In this document: piece by piece, positions 1 to 11,296 of the stretch
Numbering within the stretch: the first letter of the stretch is position 1
Layout of the letters: each line of letters starts with the position of its first letter
Source: Amia ocellicauda
Taxonomy: Eukaryota; Chordata; Actinopteri; Amiiformes; Amiidae
Reading direction: 5' to 3'
Assembly (NCBI RefSeq): GCF_036373705.1
Contig: NC_089858.1
Location: 18,526,249 to 18,590,248 of the forward strand
DNA length: 64,000 bases
Made by a program: the position numbers and the translations under genes
Notes under the pieces: generated by a model
Databases searched by the model: none
What the model was told of the DNA's origin: nothing
The model's input: the letters and a program-made list of their open reading frames with translations, nothing else

Positions 1-757
1 GATGTTCAGTGGCAAACTTCAGACGGGCCTGTACATGTGCTTTCTTGAGCAGGGGGGCCTTGCAGGCGCTGCAGGATTTCAGTCCTTCACGGCGTAGTGT
101 GTTACCAATTGTTTTCTTGGTGACTATGGTCCCAGCTGCCTTGAGATCATTAACAAGATCCTCCCGTGTAGTTCTGGGCTGATTCCTCACTGTTCTCATG
201 ATCATTGAAACTCCACAAGGTGAGATCTTGCATGGAGCCCCAGACCGAGGGAGACTGACAGTTATTTTGTGTTTCTTCAATTTGCGAATAATCGCACCAA
301 CTGTTGTCACCTTTTCACCAAGCTGCTTGGCGATGGTCTTGTAGCCCATTCCAGCCTTGTGTAGGTCCACAATCTTGTCCCTGACATCCTTGGACAGCTC
401 TTTGGTCTTGGCCATGGTGGAGAGTTTGGAATGTGATTGATTGATTGCTTCTGTGGACAGGTGTCTTTTATACAGGTAACGAGCTGAGATTAGGAGCACT
501 CCCTTTAAGAGAGTGCTCCTAATCTCAGCTCGTTACCTGTATAAAAGACACCTGGGAGACAGAAATCTTGCAGATTGATAGGGGATCAAATACTTATTTC
601 CCTCATTAACATACAAATCAATGTATAACTTTTTTTAAATGCGTTTTTCTGGATTTTTTTGTTGTTATTCTGTCTCTCACTGTTAAAATACACCTACCAT
701 TAAAATTATAGACTGATCATTTCTTTGTCAGTGGGCAAATACTTTTTTCCCCCACTG
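1..757 (-). mobile_element. Tc1/mariner DD34E transposon, cut by the window start
   Basis: The right part of a Tc1 element whose fuller sister lies at 42111-43660. The right terminal repeat ends at about 757 with CCCCCACTG followed by a TA target. Coding reads leftward from the ATG complement at 413-415 and stays open to base 1, about 138 codons. It covers the paired-type helix-turn-helix DNA-binding region but not the DDE catalytic core, which lies outside the window. Compared with the sister, the N-terminal region has several substitutions, including W to L in the second helix-turn-helix motif and R to C in the linker, but no stop. Whether the complete copy is intact cannot be told here. 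Confidence 0.9.
458..554. repeat. 44-bp perfect inverted repeat in the Tc1 leader
   Basis: Bases 458-501 and 511-554 are perfect reverse complements with a 9-nt loop, just upstream of the transposase start. The sister element near 43346-43432 has a shortened, imperfect version of the same hairpin. Confidence 0.9.
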
Positions 758-1048
758 TATATAAATACACACAGACACACAACTATTTTGTATTATTTAT
801 TAAACTGTATGTTTTTAATTGATACATTAACTTGAGACTATAACCCCCAATAAATTAAGTTTTATACAATTAGTCATGACAGCTGGCAGAGATGGCTGGA
901 GGCTACTTAAAATAGGTTTCATATTAATATTACATATCAGTTGCCCTAGTGGTTAGGGAACAGCACTGTTAACCTGACAATCAAATTATGTTTTATCCTG
1001 CCCCAGGTCATAAAGGTCAATCCCTAGTTACTACCTACATACCTACAA
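758..1048. other. Short spacer without a gene
   Basis: AT-rich sequence. A stretch near 945-960 (CTAGTGGTTAGG) resembles a tRNA A box as in SINEs, but I see no convincing B box, so no SINE is called. Confidence 0.4.
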
Positions 1049-1132
1049 ACTTCAGATGGGCCTGTACATGTGCTTTCTTGAGCTTTCTTACTTTTTTCCC
1101 TCACTATATATATAGTGAGGGAAAAAAGTAAG
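1049..1132. repeat. Transposase shard fused to a perfect 46-bp palindrome of Tc1 ends
   Basis: Bases 1049-1082 match the inside of the DD34E Tc1 transposase gene (compare 42906-42940). They are followed directly by a perfect palindrome at 1087-1132, whose two halves each end in the terminal motif CAGTGAGGGAAAAAAGT. The next element (DD36E) starts at once. It looks like an end-to-end joining of two transposon termini with internal filler. Confidence 0.7.
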
Positions 1133-1133
1133 A

Positions 1134-2328
1134 ACACTCAACTAAAGGATTATTAGGAACACCTGTTCAATTTCTCATTAATGCAATTATCTAACCAACC
1201 AATCACATGGCAGTTGCTTCAATGCATTTAGGGGTGTGGTCCTGGTCAAGACAATCTCCTGAACTCCAAACTGAATGTCTGAATGGGAAAGAAAGGTGAT
1301 TTAAGCAATTTTGAGCGTGGCATGGTTGTTGGTGCTGCTCAGTTACTGGGATTTTCACGCACAACCATTTCTAGGGTTTACAAAGAATGGTGTGAAAAGG
1401 GAAAAACATCCAGTATGCGGCAGTCCTGTGGGTGAAAATGCCTTGTTGATGCTAGAGGTCAGAGGAGAATGGGCCGACTGATTCAAGCTGATAGAAGAGC
1501 AACTTTGACTGCAATAACCACTCGTTACAACCGAGGTATGCAGCAAAGCATTTGTGAAGCCACAACACGTACAACCTTCAGGCGGATGGGCTACAACAGC
1601 AGAAGACCCCACCGGGTACCACTCATCTCCACTACAAATAGGAAAAAGAGGCTACAATTTGCACAAGCTCACCAAAATTGGACAGCTGAAGACTGGAAAA
1701 ATGTTGCCTGGTCTGATGAGTCTCGATTTCTGTTGAGACATTCAGATGGTAGAGTCAGAATTTGGCGTAAACAGAATGAGAACATGGATCCATCATGCCT
1801 TGTTACCACTGTGCAGGCTGGTGGTGGTGGTGTAATGGTGTGGGGGATGTTTTCTTGGCACACTTTAGGCCCCTTAGTGCCAATTGGGCATCGTTTAAAT
1901 GCCACAGCCTACCTGAGCATTGTTTCTGACCATGTCCATCCCTTTATGACCACCATGTACCCATCCTCTGATGGCTACTTCCAGCAGGATAATGCACCAT
2001 GTCACAAAGGTCGAATCATTTCAAATTGGTTTCTTGAACATGACAATGAGTTCACTGTACTAAACTGGCCCCCACAGTCACCAGATCTCAACCCAATAGA
2101 GCATCTTTGGGATGTGGTGGAACGGGAGCTTCGTGCCCTGGATGTGCATCCCACAAATCTCCATCAACTGCAAGATGCTATCCTATCAATATGGGCCAAC
2201 ATTTCTAAAGAATGCTTTCAGCACCTTGTTGAATCAATGCCACGTAGAATTAAGGCAGTTCTGAAGGCGAAAGGGGGTCAAACACAGTATTAGTATGGTG
2301 TTCCTAATAATCCCTTAGGTGAGTGTAT
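1134..2328 (+). mobile_element. Tc1/mariner DD36E transposon, degenerate copy
   Basis: Terminal repeats are CACTCAACTAAAGGATTA on the left and the near-complement ending in CCTTAGGTGAGTG on the right. The element is nearly identical to the intact copy at 29134-30359 but carries coding lesions, so it is probably non-autonomous. It abuts a TG-rich microsatellite on its right. Confidence 0.92.
1283..2293 (+). pseudogene. DD36E Tc1 transposase, broken
   Basis: This would be the transposase that cuts and pastes the element at TA sites. Against the intact copy it has lost 30 nt near 1337 in frame, ten residues of the first helix-turn-helix, and a TGA stop lies at 1433-1435. After the stop the frame is open from the ATG at 1469 to the TAG at 2293 and keeps the catalytic motifs WSDESRF, QQDNAPCH and NPIEHLW. 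The Asp-Glu spacing is 36 residues, not the usual 34. The residual 274-residue product would lack part of the DNA-binding domain. Confidence 0.9.
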
Positions 2329-2330
2329 AT

Positions 2331-2432
2331 AGTGTGTATGTGTGTATGTGTGTATGTGTGTATGTGTGTATGTATGTGTGCATGTATGTGTGCATGTATG
2401 TATGTATGTATGTATGTATGTATGTATGTGTG
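2331..2432. repeat. TGTA/TGTG microsatellite
   Basis: A run of tetranucleotides (TGTA, TGTG, some TGCA) just outside the right end of the DD36E element. Confidence 0.95.
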
Positions 2433-2944
2433 TGTGCGTATCTTTCCTAAACTTAAACTGGGACATCACATGCTCTTTGAATACAATGCCCCTCCATTTG
2501 CCTCTTGGTAAATGACATGATCTACATCAGTCTGGTGCTGTGTTATCTGAGCAGCTGAATTACAGTGCTCTGCAGGTTACATTAATATGAACATGATATT
2601 AAACATGTTACTGTGCATGTAGCCGGTGAGTCCTGTGTTTTGTTTCAGTGCTGTATGTTTGGGCTCAAATGGAGTGTCAAAACCTGCAGGACCAATGGAG
2701 ACCCATGATCCACACCTCCCTGTAAATCCCGCCCTCACGCCAAAACAGCACCAAAACTTGTAAATGAAAGGCGAGTTTTGCTATCGTTTTATTTATTTTT
2801 TGCATTCTCCGTTTTCTGTGTGAATGCATCCTTGCCGGCAATTTTCCAGCATTCAAACCCAGTGTGAATGGGGGGCAACAGGAAAAATGCAGTCAAACGT
2901 TGCCGGCAACATGCCCGCAATTTGGCGGCATTTCAGTGTGAATG
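2433..2944. other. Non-coding; probable MITE-like segment at 2700-2944
   Basis: No gene seen. The 2820-2944 part has phrases such as GTGTGAATGGGG repeated in both orientations (near 2818-2823, 2862-2872 and 2934-2947). This is typical of short non-autonomous DNA elements, but boundaries and family are unclear. Confidence 0.35.
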
Positions 2945-3110
2945 GGGCTTACTTGCAGCTTACCTCCTCACTCCAACAGTCTGCAAAAAGCTACTATAAA
3001 TGATCAGAATTTGAATAAGGTAATGCAATTAATTCAAATTGCAGGTCTTAAGCTGAGGGGACACCAGTCTACACATGTTGCTAGAAAATTGTAGAAGGTG
3101 TTTTTGTGTT
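2945..3110 (+). other. Relic of CYP2 intron-2 sequence in reverse orientation
   Basis: Bases 2945-3051 match, as reverse complement, the sequence beside exon 2 in intron 2 of CYP2 copy 1 (23814-23920). The first part also matches copy 3 intron 2 (near 52080-52110). At TTAA (3048-3051) both loci change to the same transposon end (CTGAGGGGACACCAGTC). No exon is attached. It could be a stray piece of another P450 copy pointing the other way, or a dispersed repeat present in all three places. Confidence 0.5.
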
Positions 3111-3424
3111 GGATGGATTCTACGTTTTTGAGCAACTCAACATCAATTTTTTCTCAAGTTTTTGTTTTTGTTTACAATATATATTTTTTTGAATGTGATA
3201 CTTATGGCGCTAATTTGAGCCCATATATGCTGCCTCTAGCAGCATCTATCAATACATCTTCCTTTTAATTACTCATTCAGTCTTGTATTAGCTAGCGTGA
3301 CAAACATACGAAAAAAAAAGGCATTAATGTTAATGTTTAACCTCTGAATAACAAAACATAATAATTGCAGTATTTAGGCTACTTTACACTCTTCTATTAG
3401 CCGATTAGGTTTGCATACAGTTCT

Positions 3425-5990
3425 CTATTCCAAACACTTGTTATCCTCTGTTGTCATCAGCAATGGTGGGTTGACAACTTGTGTTTCATTGGGAGGTGGG
3501 TTTGGTACTTCTCGTTGCTCACTATCTTGCAAGCTCGTTGTATCTGCCGTGTAGTTGTTCATGTCTTGAGTCCTTGTGTTCGGCACTTTCAACAGATGTT
3601 GTCTGTTCCTCCTCAATGTGTTTCTGTATTCCGTTATAACTTCAAAAGATCTTGGTGCTGTTTCTTTGATGATCTTAGCAAGAGGTCCCCACTGTCCATC
3701 ACATCTTACACGTACCAAGTCCTCACGCGTAAGTGGTCATAAAGGCTTGGCAGTCCTGTTGTAGGCTTGGCTCTGCTTCTGAATTCTTGAAGAAGTCCCT
3801 TCGCTCTGCTCCAGCAAATGCTTTGCTGAAGGCAGCCTTGTCCTCAGCTTCCTATTCATTAGAAGTTCTGCTGAGGACAGTCCATTGTCAAGCGGCACTG
3901 CTCTGCAATTCAGAAGAGCTAAATATGGGTCTTTGCCAGCCTCCAATGCTTTATTTAACAGTCTTTTTACAATCTGGACTCCCTTCTCTGCTAAGCCGTT
4001 TGACTGGGGATAGTAGGGGCTTGAAGTTATGTGTTCGAACCCGTATAAACTCTCTGAAATCTTGACAGCAGAATTGCAGTCCGTTATCAGTCACCATGGT
4101 AGCAGGGATACCATGTCTTGCAAAGATTGCTTTTGTGTGTGTGATCACCTGTTTGGCATCCGACAACAAAGCAAACTCCGGATAGTTGGAGTAATATTTG
4201 CCATTTGCAGTCTCATAGAGTCAGGGATGATTATTTTTGTTCCTTTCATCAGAACTACCTTAAATCACTAACAGTTCATCTTTGAAATGCTGATATGGTT
4301 TAGCCAGCATCACTTCTCCAGGTAGGTGTATTTTCTCTATGACCCCTTGTCTTTCCATTTGTCATCGGACACATGGCAGCCGTGCTCTGACCATGTCAAC
4401 ATGTATGTGAACATCATGTTCGTTGGTGCTGGGATCTGCATTGCATAAGCTTGCTCTGGACAGCTCATCGGCTACAATAAGGTGCTTACCTGGTGTAAAT
4501 TCGAAAGTCAAGTTATATTTCTGTAGGCGTAGCATCAGCCGCTGAATACGCGGTGGCACTTCTCCGAGCTTTCTTTGAGATGGCTATTAGTGGCTTGTGA
4601 TCTGTCTCCAGCACTACCTGCCTACCGTAGACATATTTTTTGAAAAATGTCACATCCGAAAACTGCTCCCAGGGTCTCCTTTTCAATTTGTGCATAGTTT
4701 TTCTCTGCTGCTGTCAACGTGCGTGATGCATACGCAACGGGAAACCACATGTCTCTATGCTGCTGTAGCAACACTGCACCTAAACCGTATTTTGACGCAT
4801 CAGTTGAAACTTTCAGTGGCTTGCTTGGATCATAGAACTTTAAGACGGGCTCTTTGACCAGGCTGCTCTTGAGCTCTTGAGTTCGGGCTTCCATTGCCAC
4901 TCCATATCATTCTCCAGTAAACTTCTCATCGCTCTCGACTTTGCTGACAAATTGGGGATAAACTTCCACATGTAATTAACTAAGGCTAATGCTCTTTGCA
5001 GTCCTGTTTTATCTGTCAGCTCAGGCATTTCAACAATTTCCCTGATCTTTTCTGGGTCAGGTTGTACCCCGGCTGCGGACAATTTGTCTCCCAGGTAAGT
5101 AATTTCACTCACCCCCAATTGGCACTTTTGCCTATTCAGTTTTAGCCCGTACTTCTGTGCTTGGCTTAAATCTTTGCGCAACCTCTCATCGTGCTCTGGC
5201 TTTGTTTTTCCCCAGACTACAACGTCATCCAGGAAAACTCCTACACCTTCCATTCCGTCAAATAACTGTTGAACAGTCCCGTGACATACTTCGGGAGCGG
5301 AGCAAATCCCGAACGGTAAAAAACAATGCTTCCCAAACAGAGTGTTAAATGTGCAGTTTCGCACTCTCCTCATCTAGCACGATCTGATAGAACCCTGATG
5401 ATGCATCCAATTTTGAGAAAAATCGTGCATCTGTCATGGCACTTTTTTTTCCGATTTAGTTGGCAGTCTGTAACGTTCTCTTTTTATCCATTTGTTCAGA
5501 TCCCTTGGATTGATACACAGTCTCAAGTCTTCATTCTATTTCTCCACTATGACAAGTGAATTAACCTACTCGGTAGGTTCCTCGATCTGGTTTACCACAC
5601 CCTTTTCAATTAAAGATTGCAGTTCAGCTCTAAGTCTGTCTTGCAGAACTACGGGAACTTTCCTTGCCGGGTGCATTACTGGCTCTGCATCAGCTTTCAG
5701 CTGAATTCTGTGTTGGCCTGGCAAACGGCCTATTCCTTTGAAAACCTCATGTATTCCTTTGTATAGTCAGTGCTTCCTGCATTGCTAACGGTCTCTTTGT
5801 GTTGCACCATTCCGACACTAGATGTCACTATATTCCTGTCAGTCATGTGAACCCTTTTAATTAACCCTAGTTTTTTTACAGGCTTTTAAACCCAGAGTCT
5901 ATCGCCTTCTACCAGTACAAACAGGTTGTTAACTAAGTGTCCATTGCCAGTCAGTGTGACCCTGCACATACCTTCCGTAGGGATGGGCTA
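3425..5990 (-). pseudogene. gypsy pol: protease region, reverse transcriptase, RNase H and integrase remnants
   Basis: Fragments in several frames. Around 5400-5680 the N-terminal part of reverse transcriptase is readable but crossed by stops. At 5373-4840 the polymerase core follows with the active-site box FLDDVVVWG, a variant of the usual YVDD type. RNase H pieces lie at 4900-4362 ([15 protein letters not shown], then LETDHKPL). The integrase core with MVTDNG lies at 4169-3951, and C-terminal integrase pieces at 3946-3425. Frame changes between blocks show a long-dead copy. No env gene is visible. Confidence 0.8.
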
Positions 5991-6010
5991 ATCACTGTAG
6001 GTTCGCAGGT

Positions 6011-6883
6011 TTACCTTCGTGTATCATTGCTTTCTTTTCCTTGCTCCACAAGCTGCACTTTTCTCTTAGAAAAACAGCATTTAGGAAAATGATTTTTGCC
6101 TCCGCACTTGCGGCAGTCCTTTCCGTAAGCAGGACACTTCCTGGGTGCGTGCTTGTTTCCACACCTCTCACAGGCCTTGGTCTCTGCTTTCGGTCCCTGT
6201 ACTTCTTTGAATCTCTGTCCTTTCTCTCTGGCAATTCCTTTTCTGCGCCTTTGCATGGCATCCACCGCTACCGTGTCATCCTCGTGGTTAAATGACTTGA
6301 GCTGAATTCTTGTGCTCTCCGCTGCCTGGCAAATCTTAATTGCCTTGTCTAAGGTTAGTTCAGTCTCTTTAAGGAGGTGCATTCTCACTCTCTTGTCCTG
6401 AACATCTATAACAATTTGGTCTCTTATCAAGGAATCACACAGAGTCCCGAAATTGCACGATTGGCTTTTGAGACGGAGGTCAGTAACATACTGTTCAATG
6501 GACTCACTCTCATTCTGTAGTCTGTTGTGGAAGACGTACCTTTTGTAGGTTTCATTCCCTGGTGTGCAATACTCCTGAAACTTTTCCATAACTGCACTGT
6601 AGTCGTCCCGCTCCTCTGTGGTAAAGTTAAATGTGTTGTACACATCCAGAGCGCCTCGGCCTGCCACCGTCAGCAGTTGTGCAATTTTACGGTGGTCGTT
6701 TCCTTCATCCACTCCAATCGCGAGCGTGTAAAGTTCAACACTCTGCTTGAAAGATTTCCAATTCTCATGGACATTCCCCGTTAGCTTTAACTCGTCAGGC
6801 TGGCAGATGGAATTCATTTTATTGCTTATTTTTAAGCAAAAAATGTGTTTTACTCCTGGTACCATGTAATGATATTGCTGCAC
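6011..6883 (-). pseudogene. gypsy gag-like protein
   Basis: A structural protein of the retrotransposon particle. The reading frame is open for 290 residues; the ATG at 6817 (residue 23, MNSIC) may be the real start because the upstream part overlaps the likely primer site. It shows a retrotransposon gag core and then two zinc knuckles near the C-terminus, CERCGNKHAPRKCP and CRKCGGKNHFPKCC. The first is a CX2CX4HX4C form. It is the best preserved part of this otherwise broken element. Confidence 0.8.
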
Positions 6884-6987
6884 ACACTCACGTCCATTGT
6901 ATTAGAACCGCCTTTGTTAATATATCACATCCTTTACATTAGGTCTCAGTACAGCATATACTGCCTCTAGCGGCATCTATCAATACA
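6852..6987 (-). repeat. 5' LTR remnant and candidate primer-binding site of the gypsy element
   Basis: Read on the minus strand it begins with TG at 6987 and may end with ACA at 6865, followed directly by TGG, the start expected of a tRNA-complementary primer site. The assignment rests on these short signals only. Confidence 0.4.
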
Positions 6988-9285
6988 CCGTCCACACAGA
7001 CACTGGTATCAGTGGTCATGAGGATGGTAATTGGGCCACACCACTAAGAGTGGAGGCCAGTGTGAGAGGAGAGAATATGCATTTTGCTGTGTCATGGCAT
7101 GTGGGTAGAGAACCTGTGGGAGATATGCGAGAGATATTCATTGTTGCTGGCTCCTGTGAAGACGGATAATAGTAGTTATTTTTCTATTCGTCTGTATCAG
7201 CATCAATATTATTAACATTAGTAATGTAACTATTCTTATTTATTTCTGGACATTACTGTTTGTTAACACTTTTGCTCCGTTTGTACTAGAACACTTGCAT
7301 TTACTTATGAGGCAGCTCTCTTATCTCTCTCTCAGTCTTTTGAACTTTTTTTTTTCTTCTCTGAGAGTGTTGACGCACAGGTGAGCAGGGGGAGCTCAGG
7401 CCACAGTCAATTTCACACCACTACACCACCCCCTTACTGAGGGGTGAATCCCTTCCACTATCTAATTGAGAGGGACTTTCGATTTGTGAAAGGACTATTT
7501 CCATACAGTTTCATGGCTTAAACTTGCAAAGACTGTCTTATTCGATTATTTATTTATTTTACATTAAGTTGTACCTTAAATTCCTTATTGTCCCTCATAT
7601 TCCATTCAATCACCATCAGAAACGGTTGTGCTGAAAGTGGCAGCACATTTGTCTCACACAAAACAAATTCTCCTTTCTCAGCCTTTTAAGCCTTTTCAAT
7701 TTTCAAACCCTCTTAAACTGCGTGGTTAACATTGCTTTCATGTATTTCTAATTTATTATTAAAAATGTATTCTGTCTTTTTATAAATATGTATTATTACT
7801 ATTTATACATATGTCACTCCATTATTTTAGTTAAAGAATTCATATATTTACTTGACAAAATATCTTAGAAAAATTAGCCTTTTCATTGATTTCAATAATG
7901 ATCAATAAAGTACCTCCGGAAAACAAATTTTCAAGAAATGTGTCCAGTCAATTATTTCCTAAACAAAGAGCCTGAATGGGCACTGAGACTGTGTCCGCCT
8001 GCATGGCTCATCGGTATTCAGTGTATTTAGGGATTTCTGGTGATTTCAAAACTCTTCATTGTGGAACTTACAGTTACTAAATGACCACATATTTAATTTC
8101 CTGGAGCACCTGGGTATCTATTTATGCATATCTAGGAAACTTTCACCAAATTATTACATTTTCCTCTGATTCCTATTTCTATATTTGCTCTAATTCAATC
8201 TTCAACATTTTATTTTGTATTTCTAGTTTGTAAAAAGCATTCTAATAGTATTTTATATTTTCTCCTTTAAATTATTCAATATTAATTTAGCTCACTTATT
8301 CAATGCTTGTAATCTTATGCTTCTATAGTATCCTTACAATTCTTATCCTTTTCCTACATCGCTCATCTTAAATCGAGGGTCTAATTTAATATATTTTTTC
8401 AGCTATTTTATGCTGGGCACCAATAACCAAACATTTCTGAAAGTAAGACTATAATATACCACTATTCTGTTTGCATTCTCCTGCCTGGATTTTACATCAG
8501 GCTGTCTGTCTCATATTTCCTGTTTTCACAGGGTGCCTTATCATTTATGTATTTATTATGTTATTTATGAAGCTTCTTATTATTTTGAATAACATGTACA
8601 ATAATCTCTCTCAATTATTTCACTACTTCCGTGTTTTCTTGATAAATAGTGATCAATTTCTTCTCTAAATTCTTATTATTCCGCCAAAGAATTATGGAAA
8701 CTGTCAGTTTTATCTTGTTTTCCTTGATTCTACTGCTCTTTATGTTACCTGGGAGCCCAGTCAGGATCCCACTCTGCCTTTTCCATTTGAAGTTTTACAT
8801 TTTTAAACTTCTCTTTTAGGTATTCACATACAGACATGTCCTCTGACACCATTATGTTAATACTATCTTTTGCCAGCGATGGGGCTAAGCTTTGGTCTTA
8901 TGGTACGTCATGTTCAGTCTGGCTATTGACCACCACTAACACTAGCCTTAGCATACAAGAATTTCCTTGCATACCATAGGACTCAGTAGGCCTTGCTATG
9001 CTGTTCAGTTGCCTTGGCATCACTCTCCACAGATTTGCCTTAACCTGGGGTTCTCCTCACTGAGCTTCTCCGCTGCACAGTCACTAACACACAAACTGAT
9101 CTCCCACCTGGGGCTCTCTGTATGTGGTCTCTTGTCAATGAAACCTACCACATACAGTCTTAACACACATAACAAACTGTACAGTCACACATTTACCCTC
9201 TATCCTCTGTGCCTCTCCTTCATAAGTTCAATTTCAATTTTAAATGTACACTCTGAGAGCCTCGAAAGATCCTGAGACTAAATCT
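6988..9285. other. 2.3-kb AT-rich stretch without a recognisable gene
   Basis: Both strands are rich in stops. The only open frames are short and lack family features. Nothing repeat-like stands out except AT-rich runs between 7700 and 8450. Confidence 0.5.
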
Positions 9286-9289
9286 AAAT

Positions 9290-9936
9290 ATACAGGGTGG
9301 TAGAATAAAAATACTCACCCATTTTGGTCCCGGGAGTGGAGGCAAGTTCAGATCCTCGTTCGTGACACCAAGTGAAGAACCCAGCAAAGATTTGAAGTCT
9401 TGAAGCACAGAGGATAATGTATTTCTTTAACATGCCCAGCCTGGAAGGCCAGGACATGGAAGCTCTCCACCTGAGCAGAGTCTCTCTGAACAACAAAATA
9501 TTTATAGCCTTTATAGGAAACATGACATGTGGTTCTGTTGGCAGAGTCAGTCACATGTTTCCAAGAAGTGTTGCTTTGAGGTCAGGTATCTGGCCTTTGT
9601 GAGGTTTGTGGTTGTCTTCCTGGGGGAAGGTGTGGGATGCAGAAACCAGATGGCTTCCTTTGATGTACTGTAAGAGGTCCGATCCCACGGTCATCATTAG
9701 CAACTGTCAATCAATCATTATCAAAGACAGCTCCTGCCTGTCTGGAGAAACAACAAATCTTCGAACACATACTAAGCAAACTGGCAACTATAGGCTATTT
9801 ATCTGTTTGAGTGATCCTCTTATAAGAGAGGAATGTCTAGAGGGTATGCCCTGAAAATCTAATTTGCTCAGTCTGCATACTATTATTAATATAAAACATT
9901 TGAAATTGGTCCTGTCCTTTTAAGGAGGAAATTACA
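9290..9936 (-). mobile_element. Probable retroviral-type LTR with start of leader
   Basis: Read on the minus strand the block starts with TGTAATTTCC at 9936. It has a TATA-type box (CCTATAAAGGCTATAAATA) near 9500-9520 and ends near 9373 just before TGGTGTCACGAACG, which sits where a primer-binding site belongs. The leader then runs to a consensus splice donor, ATGGGTGAGTATT, near 9320. No gag follows because homology ends at about 9290. The tRNA type is not recognised, and the call rests on signal order alone. Confidence 0.4.
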
Positions 9937-10833
9937 ATTTGAGTGTCAGCATAAGAGGTTAGAATTTCACTTAATTTGCTCATGTTCATTGGTTTGGTTT
10001 TGGTGTGTTTGTGTGCATAGTTAATTGCTTTATCACCTGCACATTATTTGACTGAGCCTTTACCACTGCTGATAGGCACACCGGAGCCAAAGCAAATGCA
10101 TTCCCCAACCTCTCCTCACCTGAGCCCTCTCTCCAGTAATTGAGCTCTGTATGGCCTGCTGGGACATACAGGAACGTTCTTCCTCAGGTTGCATAGAGCA
10201 GCAGTACACTGGTTTATGTGACACACATAACAGCGTGAAGAGAATGCTGGAATAAACTGAACTCAAAGGGGAAAGGTAATGTGTAGAGAAATAGTTTTAA
10301 GTGCAGCTATATTTAATGAATGACCATGTATGCTGCAACTGGACTATTTTTGCCTGCAGACTTTAGTGATTACCTGCAATTAAACACCAAAAAATAAGGG
10401 GTTAGAGCACAGTTTTTTTTTGTTTTTTTTTTATGACCCTTACCCACAGATCCTGGCAGCGGGCCCCTGTCCTAGTGGTGAGGTCCCGTGGCATGGTCCT
10501 GGTCCAGAGTCTGGCACAGATAGCGATGGTACATAATGTAAGTATATCATCTGTTAATGAGGCTGGGTTAACAGTTTACATAGGCTCTCCTGGATAACAA
10601 GGCTATGTATGTGATGTATTTCTAGTGTACTTGTGGTGTACTGCTTTATATGAATAGCTGTGTGCAGATATCACTTTTTGGAAGGTGTGTCACAATTTAA
10701 GCCAAATTATATGTTCAGTAAATCTTTCCTTTTGCATGTGCAATTGGAGTGGCTAGAGCACCATAATTGCTCCACAGTAAACCCTTTTCATAGTGGTGTT
10801 GTACCCATGAAATTCATAAGAGCAGATCACACC
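9937..10833. other. Array-flank blocks downstream of CYP2 copy 1
   Basis: No gene. Three parts recur elsewhere: 10030-10085 near 25950-26010; 10261-10360 at 30565-30665; and 10610-10710 at 30980-31090 and 53610-53710. Their order relative to the P450 genes is kept, which supports a large duplicated unit. Confidence 0.6.
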
Positions 10834-11291
10834 TGTGATATTCACCTCATAAACACTTCAGAGTTCTGCCACCAGATGTCTCCCTTCAGAAGCTGTGTCC
10901 AGATCTCTGCTCCTCATCATTCACTCCTGTCTTAACTGATTATCTCCACCTGTTCCTTATTGCCCTAGTTTACCCACCACAGTATATATAGCCCTTTGTT
11001 CCATTCCCTCCTCGTAAAGTATTGTCTGCATTACCAAGCCTTAGTCTTTGTTATATCCTGCCTACTCGTGTTTTGACCTAAGCCTGCCTCTTATTAACTG
11101 CCTTTTGGATAGTCCCAGTCTAGTCTGTACGCCTGATCGATTGACCATCTGCTCATGACCACAATTATGATTATTGTCTTATCCTCTGGTTTTGTTTACC
11201 TGGATGCACCCCCTGGAGTCTCCTTTCAAGGATCCTGTGTCTGTGCCTGAATCCCCATCCCAGCTGTAATCCCTGGTACAGTACAGTTACA
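10834..11291 (+). mobile_element. Solo LTR candidate
   Basis: A 458-bp block that interrupts array-flank sequence conserved at 53820-53870. It starts with TGTG, ends with TTACA and is flanked by the near-identical 5-mers ACACC (10829-10833) and GCACC (11292-11296), as expected for a target duplication of an LTR retrotransposon. A TATA-like run (GTATATATAGCCC) lies near 10980, so the LTR points along the plus strand. Confidence 0.5.
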
Positions 11292-11296
11292 GCACC

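Larger units (their letters stand above)
3130..6987 (-). mobile_element. Ty3/gypsy LTR retrotransposon, decayed
   Basis: Coding order on the minus strand is gag, protease region, reverse transcriptase, RNase H, integrase. On the right, the 5' LTR appears to start at 6987 (TGTATTGATAGATG). On the left, the 3' LTR starts at 3256 with the same phrase and is preceded by a polypurine tract (AAAAGGAAGA, 3257-3266). The LTR copies share only their first 30-35 bases. If the primer-binding site is the TGGTACCAGGAGT complement at 6852-6864, the 5' LTR is only about 123 bp. The left LTR is truncated. Many stops and frameshifts make it inactive. Confidence 0.85.

Noticed and set aside
2323-2511. Open frame rich in Cys, Met and Val
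   Set aside because: Translation of the TGTA/TGTG microsatellite.
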